Program-made: the position numbers and the translations under genes
Origin: Membranipora membranacea
Taxonomy: Eukaryota > Bryozoa > Gymnolaemata > Cheilostomatida > Membraniporidae
Length of the DNA stretch: 64,000 nucleotides
Direction: 5' to 3'
Assembly (NCBI GenBank): GCA_914767715.1
Contig: OU612070.1
Coordinates: 24,416,025 to 24,480,024 of the forward strand
Notes under the pieces: generated by a model
Told to the model about the DNA's origin: nothing
Seen by the model: only the letters and a program-made list of their open reading frames with translations
Database searches by the model: none
Shown: piece by piece, positions 42,901-57,900 of the stretch
Layout of the letters: every line of letters begins with the position of its first letter
Numbering within the stretch: the first letter of the stretch is position 1

Positions 42901-45900
42901 CACTACGTCTAGAGGCGTGTACTAAAGCTGGATGTGCTTCTTCTGATTGGCAGATTGTGACCACAGCTGAGATACAGCCTGAGAATCAGACTCCGCCCAC
43001 TATTGGGGATGTTAACAGTACAGCTGTCACTCTCAGGTTTGTATTAGGTGTACTAGTTGATGTTCCGGCGTAATGTATCTGATCATGACAAAAATAAAAC
43101 ACAACTTCATCCCATCGATCTTCTTGTTTGACCAATTTGAATGATCAGATTTAGTGTTTGAATGATCAGCTTTAGTGTTTGGTTTAGTTAATGTTTAAAT
43201 GATTAGGTGTTTGGACTGGGTTGTCGGAGGGGGGGTCAAGAGTCTGGGGGGCTCATCCTAAGATTTATCATGTGTTTTTTATGAATGAATATTAAACTGA
43301 TCTTGCAGTGTCAGTCACTTGTGGTTTGCAGAAGCTCATTCCATTTCTCATCATCTTCCAGTATAATGGCATCATATCCACATTTTGGATTTATAGTGTA
43401 TGTTTCTTTATCTAGCCACTCTCAACTGCATAGCCTACCTCAATTGATAATACTGACCTTGGTAAGTCGATCATCAATCATTACATTGCCAGTGTATATA
43501 TTATTTATATCTGATGTGATTTTGATATGTTGTAGATGGACTGCCCCTCTGAACTCATACGGAGTTATCACACAGTATGAGATTCTCAGGGATACAGTGG
43601 GCAGATTATCTAAGAGGACTGAGGCACCTATAGTAGTGTACTCAACTAATAATACATCAGCTAGTCAACTACAATATACTGATACACAGTTGCTACCTCA
43701 TACTAGGTAAGGAAGGGTTGTAGAAAACTTAGTCCTGTTACATCATGATAATATCCTCTGTCTGCAGGCAAAGACTATATTATGGTATTGGGTTGGCTTT
43801 GTAATTTGAATTGATGTTAAAGTATAAAAACTCAGCAACTTTTAAGAATGGTGAACATGGTCTCACTTCTTAGCGCAAGCTGCTGGACATGCAAACTGAT
43901 TATTAAGAAAATATTTGCTTTCAGATAGGTACATGAGTCACATATATGGTGTACCAATACAAATACTATGTAAAGTAAAATTCATAAATATGCACACAGC
44001 GGATAGTGATTATTACTCCTGACCTTTATTGAGACCATAATTTTTGTTGGTTGTTGGTTGTTGGTTGACAGAATCAGTTTTGTGAGTTGATCTTCATTTA
44101 TTCATTCATGCCTAATTTGTAATATCAGAAAATTATTATGATTATTTCCACAGTTATCAGTATAAGATCCGGAGTAGTAACTCAGCAGGATATGTAGAAA
44201 GTGATTGGGTTACCGTAGAGACAGCACAAGCGCCCCCTAGTGGTATTCTTCCTCCTACAGTCAGCTACTATGGTAAGTTACTCTATGATGTATAGCATTC
44301 ATGTAGACAAACATTCCCATTTAACATTTTCCCTTATACAGCTTTTATCATTGGATCCTCTTCCTGGTAATTTGCATTTTTTCCTTAGCTGCTTCCATTG
44401 TGAGGTATACACTGCTCATATCCCCTTTTTAACCACAGATTTATTATATATTATTATTATATATAATACCTCTATGGTTGTAATCATAGATGTCAAAGTA
44501 AAACTTAGCAATTGTATACTTTTTTTATACTTTTATTGGCATCATTATCATTTTAAGAAAAAAATGCTTTTTGTTTTATGCCAAAAGAAAAAGAACAGTG
44601 CAGTTTATACACGTATATTTGGTGCATTCTATGGTATTACATAGAACAAATGTAGTCACTAACTCATGTCTGCTTTGTGATTATTTTGTTGTAGGATCAT
44701 CGTTTGATACCCTGGCTGTGACATGGACAGCACCACGAGTTACTAATGGTGAGGTAGTCAGTTATCAGCTACAGAGAGATGATAATACACCCTGGAGCTT
44801 TACCCCACTAGATGACATGGTTAGTAGGCAGACCTGACCTCTGACCTCTGACCTCTGACCTCTGATCTCTATGTATTATGTTAACCAGTTTTAACTGCAC
44901 TACTGTGATAGATGTTAAGCGCCGCGCAACAAACTCGAAAGAGTCAAACTTTGTGATGGGCTAGGCTGTCTCGACAAGCTTGTGATGATAGACTAGTGAC
45001 GGCCTATCTCTGGTCGCTAGTAGACATCATATTATTCCACTTTTTCCTACTGCCATCAGCTGCTGCTTTTGTTTCTTTTTTCATCATAAGGCTCAATAGA
45101 CCTGATCACCTAATAATTCAGCTCTGTGGAAGTTGAGAACAATATAATATAATCACACATTATTATTTATGTTGTTGTCTTCTCTTTTATTACCAGGAAT
45201 ACATAGACTCAGAGTTATCTGCTTTCACAATGTACTCTTACACAGTAACAGCCTGCACCAATGCGGGCTGTACCACTAGCCCCCCTCAGTCTGTGCAGAC
45301 ACGGCAGTCATCTCCCCTCTCTGTTACTAATCCCATCATTGAAGCTATCAGTTCAACAGGTAGGTTAACAAGTTACAAGTTAATCAAAAGCCATTTAGGA
45401 ATGTCCAATACTTTATAGGTTATCATGATTCATATTGCTGTGTTCAAGCATTTGCTGTAAATAAACCATATAATTCATTAAGTTGTGCTTCCTTCCTGTT
45501 GAATTAAAACTGAGTATAATGACTTTCATGTCCTTGGTTCTTGCAACTTGGATGCGGACGAAGCTTGTAAAATTACTCACTCCTATCAGGGCTTTTGACC
45601 TCTCTTCTAAAACAAATGACGAGTCTTATTATTTTCAAATTGCTCCATATAAGAATCTAACACTTCAACTTTTATCATGACAAAGCAAATCCTTATAAAT
45701 AACTCAATCATTCTTTTTAAAGTTACAACATTGCACTGAATGAGACTGAATTGAGGACTTTGTTGCCTCTGTTCTGTTATTTAGAGTTGTTTATAAGATG
45801 GGAGCGCCCACTCATAACTAATGGTGTATTAGAGCAGTATGACCTGAGGCTAGACGGAGTTCTGGTGTACTCAGGACTAAACACAAGTGTCACTATCCAG

Positions 45901-48900
45901 GACCTCACGCCGTACACTCAATACAGATTCCTACTTATAGCCTGTACAGGTCAGTGCCATGTTAAATAATCGTCATTCCAACCAGTAATAGGAGAATAAT
46001 TGCCTTGTTCTACTAGGATATTCTTTATAAGGCTTCATGGGCATTTTCATACCCTGGAGGAGTTAAGTATTCGCAGGAGGGAACGTTCAGCATGTCATGG
46101 AAATAATAATGAGATTAAAGGCTAGCTCACATTTTCGCAGCCTTATTAAAATCTTATAAAACTCTGCTTTAGCTAGTGAAGAAAACTTGCTAGCTAACAT
46201 CAATTCACCCTCAAACAAGCTAAATGTAACTCTAGCTTTCTCTATAGACTGATACACCTGCAATGGATAAACAGCACCATGTCAGACAGACACAACCATT
46301 ATAGTCAGTCACATTTATCCCCTTGATGAGATGCCGATATATACAGTATTATAATTACTGATGTAGGGGGAGGATGCCGATATATCACTGCGTTATATTT
46401 ATATTTTATATTTTATTATTGATGTAGGAGGAGGATGCACTACGAGCTCCTCAGTACTCGGCCGTACTAAGTCTGCGCTGCCGGACGGTCTCTCGTCTCC
46501 TATACTCAGAGTCGTCTCCTCGACAGCCGTAGAGATTACCTGGAGTCAGCCTTCTCAGCCTAATGGACTAATTAACCTCTATGAGCTTCTGAGGGACGGT
46601 GTGCTCGTCTATAGTGGTATGTAAGAAATCTCCCAAACACGCTCGATAATTGACAAATCTGCAACCTGATGACCTAATGGATACCTGTCACTATCTCATA
46701 GCTACTTTGTTAGTTTTATTGATCACAGATGAACATATAGGGTAAGGTTTGTTAATATTGATTGCCCTGTGAATGCGGCCTATTAAGAGCTACGCCCTCT
46801 ACATTAGCACGGCACACTTAGTGTCCTAGTTTAAAGCTTGATAAATGAATGGTCACTGTCATGTCACACTTTTTGTTGTTATGTTGACATATGAAAATAA
46901 TATCGTGTTTTTTGATATATTATTTATATGTTGATGGCAGTTGTTACTATAGCCCAGGGCACACAGGTAATTAGATCACATGCCCTAGGTAGCCTAAATA
47001 AAATATGTAGGACATTATCTGTGTCACACTTGGACATAAGGAGTAGACGTTTCCATAGTCAATTGTCAATATCTTCTCAAAACTCAGGAGAATTGAGTTT
47101 TACAATCAAAACATCTCTGGTACACTTATTGGTAGGATTGCAAGTGCAACTAGATTTATCTTAAACTCTATGTAACAGATGAGGGCCCTACATGTTTAAT
47201 GTGTTATTGTTTTAGGTGAAGGATTTGTGTACACTGACACAGAGTTGGAGCCTAACACTGTGTATAGTTATACAGTACAGGCTAGTAATAGTGTAGGTAC
47301 TGTAAGCTCCTCTGTATCCAGTGTGAGGACTTACATGAGCTCGCCTAGTGGTCTCTCTCCACCCACATTAGAACCTCTCACATCTACATCAATCAGGTAC
47401 GCCCCTTCCCCTCACCGACAGTATCAACAGGTACATCCCCAATAATAATATTATCAGGCACACCCACAGATAATAACGTCAGGTACGCCCAGCCGTTAGC
47501 ACCATGATGATATAATCTATTGATGTAAAACAATGAGTTGTCTTATTAGCGACTCCACATAGTGAATTTACCTCAGCCAGGATAACTAAGAATGTGCGGA
47601 GATGCTGTTGAACTTCACTTTTTTATTTAAACTAAGTTGGGTGATTTTCTCTCCTGCTCACCAGTCATCAAAAGCAAAATTTACTGATCATGTAATTTCC
47701 ATCACATTGCCATGAAGTTTCCGTACAACCATCAATTATTGCAAATTTATATTTCTTAAACATCTAAGAGGAGTTTTATAGTACAGATTGGCATAATAGT
47801 GTTGTCAAATCAGCCTTACCTATATTGATATATTGAATAGTTACTAAAATTCAGTCTGTATATTCGCTGACTCTATGTGCTTTTCCTTAGAGCCTCATGG
47901 TCTCCTCCAGTAAAACCAAATGGGGTGATCACTAACTACACTCTATATGATGAGTTCACCAGAGAAGTTCTCTTCTCGGGTCTCTCACTCTCTGTCACCA
48001 TAACTGGTAAGCACTTAATGTTGGAAAAATAGTTCCTTAAAATCTGTTCAAATCTTTTATGCCATTTATCCATTTTCTCACTGCATCCTATCACAAGGAA
48101 TCAATCAAAATTTAGAAGGAAACGAATTCGATCGAATAGATGAGGCCTCGCAAGTTGTAATATTTTTGTTAGAGATCGTGTATAAATCACTGTGTCTATT
48201 TCTGATGCTTTGCAGGGTTGGAGTTTTATACTCAGTACACCATCAGAGTACAAGCATGTACGGCAGCCGGCTGTGAGCTAAGTACTCCTTCCTCAGCTAG
48301 GACATCAGAGTCCCCACCCACAAGCATTGAAACTCCAATGCTAACTCCTCAGGCTACAGCCTCTGGCTCGCATGCTGCTGTGCTGATTGTGTGGGTGGGG
48401 CCGCGCAGACCTAATGGCCTGATCACAGGCTACAAACTGGAGAGGCGATCTGTCACGAACAGCGTAGAAACTGGTTTGTGATCTTTATAAACCTTTATAA
48501 CCTTTAATAATCTTTATAGATCTTTATAAATCATTGAGCTTGTCAATTTGCCAGTTGGATGTTCATAGATTACCTGTAATCGAAGATTAAATCACTAGCT
48601 AGTTTTCGTTACCCCTTAAATTATCCCTCTTTCCATTGGTGCACTAATTAACCAACCCAGCTCAGACAATATGGTGGTAAAAACGGTTTTATCTGGAGAA
48701 TCATCGAGCGTATGTCAAATCAATTTTTCAGTTTCAGCACCTGCGCCATGGAAAACTCAGTGACATGGTAGGGGGAGAAAGCTTATTTATCTCTATTTAG
48801 ACTCTTTGTGGTGACTGATTTCTTAGATCTTTGACAAGGCTTTTGACACTAGAATTGAGATAAATCGGATTTCAAACCCCCTTTCAAGACTATCTCCTTG

Positions 48901-51900
48901 TGAGTTATCGGAGGGTAATGACTCTAGACTTGACCGAATTCTGACCACAAAATTTAAAAAAAGTAGTTTTTCCTAAGTATTCTGTGTTAAATAGCGCCTA
49001 AATAAAGAGAGGACTATTCACAAAGAGCAGTTTGTAAAACTATCTGCTATCTGTGCACGTGACATATCTCACATCTGCAACTACAATAAATGTTACTTGT
49101 ACTATTACCAACCAGGGTGTTTGCTTTATTCAGGTACCACATATTCTGATCCTGTTGAGGTATATAATGGTACTGAGCTGAGGCGCTATGACTCTGATGT
49201 GTCCCTACAGCCATATACATACTATGAGTACAGAGTGTGGGCGTATAACGGGGCAGGCAGCGTGATCAGCCAGTGGACCAGAGTACTCACCTACCAGGAT
49301 GTGCCTGAGGGTCTACTATCTCCTGCCATTGTGGTGTGTATGAACGCAATCGTGGTATGAAGGCACTTAGAATAGAATTATCACATATATAGTATATAGT
49401 AACTCTATGTATATTACATACCATGTACAATATCTGTCTGTCTCAACAAGAATATCCCGAACATGTTCTGGTTATCTTACATATTAATGTGTACATGTTG
49501 TATTTCCTTACCAAAGTCACCATAACCTGATATGAGCATTGGCTGTTCAGCTGATTAGTGAATGTTTCCTCTGAACTAATCCGTAACTGTTGTCTTTCTT
49601 TCAGTTCAATTTTTTTTCACTGACACTATAACATGCATTGTGGTATTTGTGGCCATGTGACACTCCTTAGCTAATTAAGGGATATTTTCTTGCTGTCAGA
49701 ATTTCAATAAACCTGCAGGTGTGTGGAAGTCTCAGATTGCATTGTGCTAGGATAAACAATGAAACTCAGCGGTTGTGTCTCATTGATCTCTGAAATCTCT
49801 TGATCATATTGGTGCATGTGACAGTTCTAAAAGCTCTAACAGTTCATTATATGACTCTATGTCTGTAGTAATCCTACCAAACCCTCTGATGAACTGATAT
49901 CTAGTTAGATCCAGTTTGACCACACCCAGAGCTGCTCACCCTCAAGTGACCAACGGCGGCGGTGGTTTACCAATGGAATGGGATCAAATTGAATTGAAAG
50001 AAAATTAAGTCTACTCCACATCCTGGTGTAGAACTATAAACCCTGAATTAAATTTCTCACATTGAAACCGCTATGGAAAAATGAAAGTTTTTCATCCCCA
50101 TGAAAACTTATTTTTATGTCATTATTGCATCCTTATTGCTGATCCTCTAAATATATTATTGTAGTTCCCTTTATTGTAAGTTAAACCATCAGCTATTTAG
50201 TCCAATTGTTCTCCCTTGTTAATAACCTTCGAAAAGGTTTTGCAGCTCACCCTAGGATTCCATTCTTCTGACCAATCAGAAATAAATTAGCTCAAGGTCT
50301 TAAGGTTATACAACTCGGAGTTTCTATTCTCCTTCCTTTCAATCTGAAACTCTAAAAGGGCTATACCAACTTTGGAAATTTCCCACCTGCCCAGAGGGGA
50401 GGTTTCCGACTATCATTGAGATACCAATTGTGATAGAAAAATGAGGTATTTTTTTAGCTTGTCATGATTGAGGATTACAAACGTTTTATATTACAGGCTG
50501 TGACGTCAGAGGAGATTACTGTGGTGATCTCACCACCAACTCAACCTAACGGTGAGATAAACAACCTTCTTATCCTCATCAACTCTACCGACCAGGTGAG
50601 CAGTCAACCCTGTCAGCTCTGTCAGCGCTCAGCTATGTCAGCGCTCAGCTATGTCAGCGCTCACACTGACATCGAGACTAAAATATTAGTATGCGTATCT
50701 CTGATTGTCAGAGTCAACTTAGAATGAGTACCTAACTATGCCTGCCCTTAAATAATGAAATTGCCATCTGATGGTACTCTACACGTGCTAAATGAATAAG
50801 TTCACTCTCTATCGATCAGAAATATGCATGCTATAGTACATCACATGGTCAGTGTGGCCAGCGCCGTAGCACATCGAAATCATCTGCCCTGATTTTCTCT
50901 ATGCTTTGATGCTTCATTTGTGAGAAAAATACTTGCCCATAATAATCCTAAAGTCTGAAAAATTTTGGCAGAATAATACCGCCCATCGGTTCTACTCTAA
51001 GATCTTATATATCTGTTTGTGTTGAGGGACAACAATAAATAATTTGTTATTATTACAGCGATCAGTTAGTTTCAACAGAGAGACCGTGCTCGATGGCCTG
51101 TCACCATATACTGTATACAGTTTGACACTGAGGGCGTGCACAGCTGTCGGGTGCTCTGACAGCCTGCCAGTTCTTGTCACTACTGAGCCTAGACAACCGG
51201 AGGGCATGCAAGCACCTGTCGTGGTTAATACTACATCTACACAGGTGTTCCTGACCTGGGTGGCTCCGGAGAGGAGTAATGGTGTCATCACGAGGTAGAT
51301 TGTTAAGCTTGCGATCTTGGTGTGACCTGGTTATTGACCAGATCTCTGCCCGGCTAATATATGCATGCTCATAGTTGGCAGTGTCCGGAATCAGTGCATA
51401 TAAATAAAATTCTGATTGTTATATATTTCTGTGCTGCAATTTGTGGTCATACTCTGTTTTCCATTTTTCCCGGATCTGGGACTGTGTGTCCAAAACAATA
51501 CGCCATGAGGTCACAGGTTTCAGGCTTTTTATAAAGACATGCGGTTCATACTGGTAGGAGGAAAATCTTTTCTTGAAATTAAAGCCAATAGAAAATATAT
51601 TTATCAAAAGAAATGCTATTAATGTTTAGCTCATGGTGACATATTGATATCATTGGAATTTTCTCACAATTTTTGTAGTTATAAAGTGTATCAGCGATAT
51701 GGGTGCCCTTTGGCCTATCAGCCTTTCTACAGTGTACCATGTGCAGCCACACAGGATTTACTGGTCGGGGAGGTGATTGCCCTTGACGATAATCATCTTC
51801 TACTCAAGGAACTCAGTCCATATACAGCTTATCAGTGGCGTATAGAGGCAGTGAACAGCGTAGGGGAGAGTGATAGCCAGAGATGGAGCGTAACAAGTAA

Positions 51901-54900
51901 CACTAACCCCTCAGGTACGTCATCTTATTTGAATGACAATGGTTTATTGTATGTTGAAGTACAGTAATTGCCAATTTTAATTTGTACAGGATCCATTGTA
52001 TTGGTAGAAGATGTGGGGTAATATTAATATCTTTACATAAGCTTCTGGTCAAAAGCTAGCTGATGCTTTAGCTATGTTATTGAGTTGGGGAGAGCGCATT
52101 GTCTATGGCAGTCAAAGAACTTGTCAATAAGAAATATCAAATGATCATATTTATGATATAACTCCAACACCATTTGAAACTAATTTTGCGATACATGCAT
52201 ATATAAATATATAAAATACGATTATTACATATATCCTAATGGTTGCTCACAAATGAAGTTTTCCTATTCTCACAACGGGACTCTCTCGGACACACATTTG
52301 CTAGGCAGTTCTCCTGTAATCAAGTTCAATAACATAGCTCATAGGACATTATCGATTCACAGAAATGTCAGTTAATTCGCAACACACTGCTGACTTCCAT
52401 GTATTTACTGCCCCCTGGGCGTAACTCACAAGGCAGCGTTATTTACACCCACGTAAAATGAGCTTTATTGTAATGAGTCTGGTTCATTCACGTTCTCAAT
52501 TGAAAATGGCATGATTTGCGCCCAAAGAGTAATTTGCATACCAGTAATGAATCCTAAAATATTGACTCCAGGGGATGCAGGAATACCTGGAAAGTGTTCT
52601 TAAAATAACCTCCACCGCCTGTATGACCCTACACAGGGCGGTGGCTGCTACTCCTACTAATTCTCTAGAGTTTTGTAGGCCTATTACTTGATTTGAAAAT
52701 TGTATCGAGAAACAATTGAAGATGGCCAAGCGACAAAAGCAATAATTAGTCTGGCAGCTAGTTCTGCTGTAGTTATGCAATATATTTACACTGAAAAAGT
52801 CCATATTATTTCTCGGTTTTAGTATTTATGTAGTATGTACTGTACAAGCCTAACTAAGCTATCAAGCTATTTTAGAGAACTATCAAGTCTGAGTTAATCA
52901 ACAAAAGTTTATGAATCCAGTTATCTGCTATTGAAGATTGAAAATTTTATTTGAATTTAATTTGAATTTATTAGGAAAAAATCAGTAATTAATAATACAT
53001 GGAGGTATTAGCTTATTGGGCTTTTAGAGCACATGTATCATAAATACCTCATGGATAAGCAGTGAGCACAATATCAAGCACTATACATGATTTTATCTTG
53101 GGAGTGCTCTGAATGTGCATAACTACTGCCAGGCTATATATTGCTTTGATCTTTCCTGTATGCCTTGGATAAAATGTGTAAGTGACCTGGTCCAATGTAA
53201 CCCTCACAGTTGTCATCGAGTAGGAAATTTGCCTTGGTTATCACCCCATCTCATGTTCTCCAGTCGAACCATTTACCACTTCATGATAGACCAAACTATG
53301 AACATGATGTGCAATACAAGAAAAAAAGCACTTCCTGTTCATAGTGACATCATTGACCATTGCATGACTGACCAAACTACCATGTCTACTTTTATCCTTT
53401 ATCAGCCCCTGTGTACGTCTCAAATCCAGGACTGCTCTACGAAGTACAGGGAAGCACACTGATATTAGATTGGACTGCAGCGTTCATGTTCAACAGTCAG
53501 CTTACTCGATATGAGCTGTACCTTAGACAAACATCAACAAGCCGCCTGGCTGAGAGAAAATATCCCGGCATAGACACCCGATACTCTGTTATCATCGGAG
53601 ACCAGGGTATGTATTTGTAATACAGAGAACGAAGGCAAGCCCTAATAATCTCCTTATGTGCGGAAAGCATAGCAAAATGTCACTGATAATTCTAAGAAAT
53701 ACATGCCCAAGGCTTGACTAGAACAAGTTTGATCCAATTTGCCCGCATTCCGGTTATTCCCATTCTATTAGTGAGTCGCCGGCAGCTCAAACCCTAAATG
53801 CAGACAAATTGGATCATGCTTGATCTAATGCTTGACATTAACTATACTACTCTTGGGGACAATATGTCTGTTTTCAAAAACTCTGTCAGCACGCTGCCAG
53901 TAGAAGTTGTTCCTACATTTGATCTAAAAGTATATCTTGAAGCCAGAATCATAACATTATATAACATTTTTCAAATTTTTCCCTCTATTCATTTAAAACT
54001 ACTCCATTATAAACCCATGGTTTCTCCGAGAGTTTCAATAAAATCTTATTTTATATTATATTATATTATATTATTATACAAGATAGTTTTTGAAACTATT
54101 TCCCATCTTTTATTTTGGAACTCTGTTAACACTGCCGATATGAGCAGAAACATAACCGAGACTTTATTGATAGTACTATACTGTTAATTTTTTATTTGTA
54201 GCGTTGGAAGTATATGTGGTTTGTATAACTACATCAGGCAGTGTCAGCACACCACGTATCAGAGTACAGAACGGGGATAGTACAGGTAAGATCTGGTCTC
54301 CTCTTCTGAGGTGACCTTGGTGTGGTGTGGTACATTGCTAATAGAATCCAGAATAACAATGTATTTTTTATATATCCTTACTATGGGATAGTACCCAGAA
54401 TTGTCCATTACCGACCGATAGGGTAGTCTTTCTGTCATTCAGTCATTCCATGTTGATAAATTATTAGTAATCACTCTTAGGTCACAATTATTGCATACCA
54501 GCTACTTGACCAATTTAGTGTTAACATGACCTGGACTTCTCCGCAAATTTGCAGTGATAATCAGATTATCTACAAAGGAATTTGTGTGCCTGGTGTTTTG
54601 ATGACAATAGTATCATTTGTAAATGTCACAGTTTCTAACATCATGTACATCACATTATATTATTTTCTCTTTCACCCTATCAGGAGGAGTCATAGAGACG
54701 ACTACGCCACAGAACAACACCTCGCTGACCCAATCCCCTCAAAGATCTCCAGCATATATAGCATGGCTCATCCCTGTCATAGTCATTGGGCTACTGCTCG
54801 TCGCTTTAGCTTTCTTTGTAAGTTATACTTAATTCTGACCTTGATATGGTTTAAATTTAGATCATTTTCAAGAAACATTTGTACACAGTAACTCGCGCTG

Positions 54901-57900
54901 ATAACTCGATTTGTACACTCCCACGTTGTGAATGTGTGATTTTACGCTCGTGGTAGTGGCGTGGGTGACATATCATGCAATTTGCTGTTTCTTCGGGAAT
55001 ATCTCTGTTAATCTGATTATTGGTCTCATAAATACAAACTATGTAGAAAAGCATGATGATGAGATGGATGAAGTCCAATTGCTGATTGACGTTTTTTTGC
55101 AAATGTTATTAACCCAAATCATTTTCTTGCACTGTTCACCCACGCTACCAGCCCTTTTTGCGATGTAATACTTGGAAATATCCTACTCAACTGTTATGGG
55201 ATTTGGGATTCGAATGTCATAGGTGAAAAATCAGGTTACCATCAGAGTTATGCAAGTTATAAGGCAATAGAGTAGATCGATGAGCCTTCTACGGCACAAT
55301 TTCATGTATTTCCCAATGAAGTCACATTCTGCTTGCAGGATAGCCTTGTGACATAGTCTATCTCTGCAGCACAGCGGTGGTTGCGCTGCCTTCCATCAAG
55401 AAATGCAACTCCCAGGGTTCAAGGTTATAAGCTATAAAAACCAGTGATTCCATTTAGGCCCCAATATTTCCAAATTATGGGTTTCTATTGTTTTCCCAAT
55501 TTTGGTACTCAGACTAGGTGAATTAGTTCAAGCCCTATGCTGCAGGGACGAACGTATGCCTCAACAGTTCGCACATGCGCAGACTGGTGAAGTCAGGTTA
55601 ATGCCAACAGAATGTGAGATTGAACTGATTTTCCATGTTGGTCATATTCTGGAACTATTTCAGTGAATTAATCTATCTAACCCAAGCAATAATTTCAATA
55701 TCTGAATCTCAGTAAATATTGTTGCATATCATTAATTTTATTCCATTGTAGCTGCTTGTAAAATGTGCTCGAGGAAAGAGTCATCCTTATCAGAGGGAGA
55801 AATCTCCTCTTCCTAAGAGGCAGTATCGGCAGGGTACACTCACGCCCATACAGTCCTTCCATGATGTACTAGGATCTCAGGCTGGCAGTCGAGTTCTAAA
55901 CCCACAAACCATGAATAGTATGACACAAGCTCAGCCTGCATACACTCCTCAACCACAAAGTCGGCAGAGTCAGCACAGCCAGAGTAGCTCACAACTAGCT
56001 GCAGTGAGTGTCATAGTCTAATCAAAGTTTTATCTTAGGGTACTTTTTATAGGTGGAGGGAAACCAGTTATCCATAAAACATTATTGATCTATTAAGTGA
56101 AGGTCATCGCCTAAAAGGTTTCCTTACCAGGAATTTTGGAAAAGAAATCCCTGGTAAAGCTAACTCAATGTTGTGCCATAAGCCAAATTAACAACGGAAA
56201 TTGAGTAACTGTTCAAGGTCTAACTTGTTACCCTATTTTAATGACAATATGTGTTGTAGACACGGAAGGTTACTAAGATAGCCCTTACTAAAATCTCCAA
56301 TCTATTGATTGTTCTGATAAAAGTACATTAGTACAATTAAAAGTTTGGAATATGTCTGCCTGCCCACATTGGCCTGCCTCTAATGGGTAATAGTCTGAGT
56401 TTTGTTTACCAGGTACTACATATTTCCTTCTGAGTTCCAGTGTACTAATGTCACCATTTTTTATCCCTTGTGTCTAATAGTCTACACGGAAGTCTTTGTT
56501 TGCAAACACTTTAAAACGAAAATGGAGTATTTCCTCTCCCATGATGACGTCGTGTCTACGTTGTGTGTACTATTGACATTCTTGAGTTGTAAGAATGTCA
56601 GGTATCATATTAACCATACAATTCATCCGCACCTTACTAAATCAAAACTTTAAACAATGTTTTAGTATACAAAGTGACATAAATATTATTATTTTGTTGA
56701 CTGTTTTTTTATTCATCCTATGCTGTAAAACATTTACTTATTTTTGTACAGACACCTCGAGGGTTGAGTTACTCCTTACTTCCTGACCAGACAGAGTTAG
56801 TAACTAATCTACCTTACACCAGCTACACCAATACAGCATATGGACCAACCAGTGCTGAACAAAGAAACACTCCCTCTAGTGGTGACCCATATAACAGGGC
56901 TCCCTCTAGTGGCGACCAATATCAAAGGGCTCCCTCTAGTATGGGTGACCCATATCAGAGAGCGCCCCCTAGTGGTGACTTATATAGGGCTCCCTCTAGT
57001 GGTGATATGCATAGAGGAGCTATGATATGGCCTGTTAATGGGGGTCTAGTGAGCCCTCCCCCTCCTCCTGACGGCCCTGACAGCGCTGATAGCCCTGACA
57101 GTGAGGCGTCAGTGTCTGAGGAGAGCCATACTGGGCAGTACGGCATCAAACAGACCAAACTAGACGATAAACTTCTCGTCTCAGACGAGGATGATATGTG
57201 GGATTCTGTGCTTCAGGAAAGTGGAATGGTAAGAATTGTTTCATAGAACGATTGAACTGCTGATGGCATGTTTTTCAAATCGCACTTGGTATGAAAACAA
57301 TAAATCTATTTAAATTATCATGTCAGCCTTAGACACCAAGGGTGGGTTTACTGCCATGAGTTCAACATTGTCAACCCTGAAAACAAGCATGGTATAATTT
57401 ATATTATTCCGATCTGCTATCAGATACTGCTCCCGTCAACCAAGGGTAACTTTTACAAGTTTTTTTTATACTATGATCATTATTTAGTATGGATGAGGTT
57501 CCAGTTATTGTTTCTATAGTATTTGGAGTTCTATTTAAGTATCTTTTAGTGTTTACTGTACAGATCCAAATCCCAACAATTTCTCTCCCAAGCACAGATT
57601 CTTTATTTTCCCACACATCTCTAATGATGCACATCATCAGCCAAGTCCAAGGGTATCATGTCACCAAAACAGAGGAAAATTATTATGTAGGTTAATCTCA
57701 TGTGTTTTAGGATTGGTGTTTAGCGAAAAACCGAGCGCTGACTAAAGAATTTAGATACAAAATTCCATAACCAGCTCAGTCAATAAAAATTCCCTGCTCC
57801 TAAACCCACAAGAGCCAGCAGTAGGAATAATTGATAATAATTGACAAGTTGTAAGGAACTTGGACAAATTCCATCAGTATCAACAATGAATTTTTAAACC

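Noticed and set aside
44240-44644. 134-codon open frame in intron 73
   Set aside because: Low-complexity T-rich translation (Phe, Leu, Ser, Tyr) typical of AT-rich intron sequence.
53115-53462. 115-codon open frame overlapping exon 85 start
   Set aside because: Wrong frame relative to the phase-matched FN3 34 exon at 53406-53606 and no conserved features.
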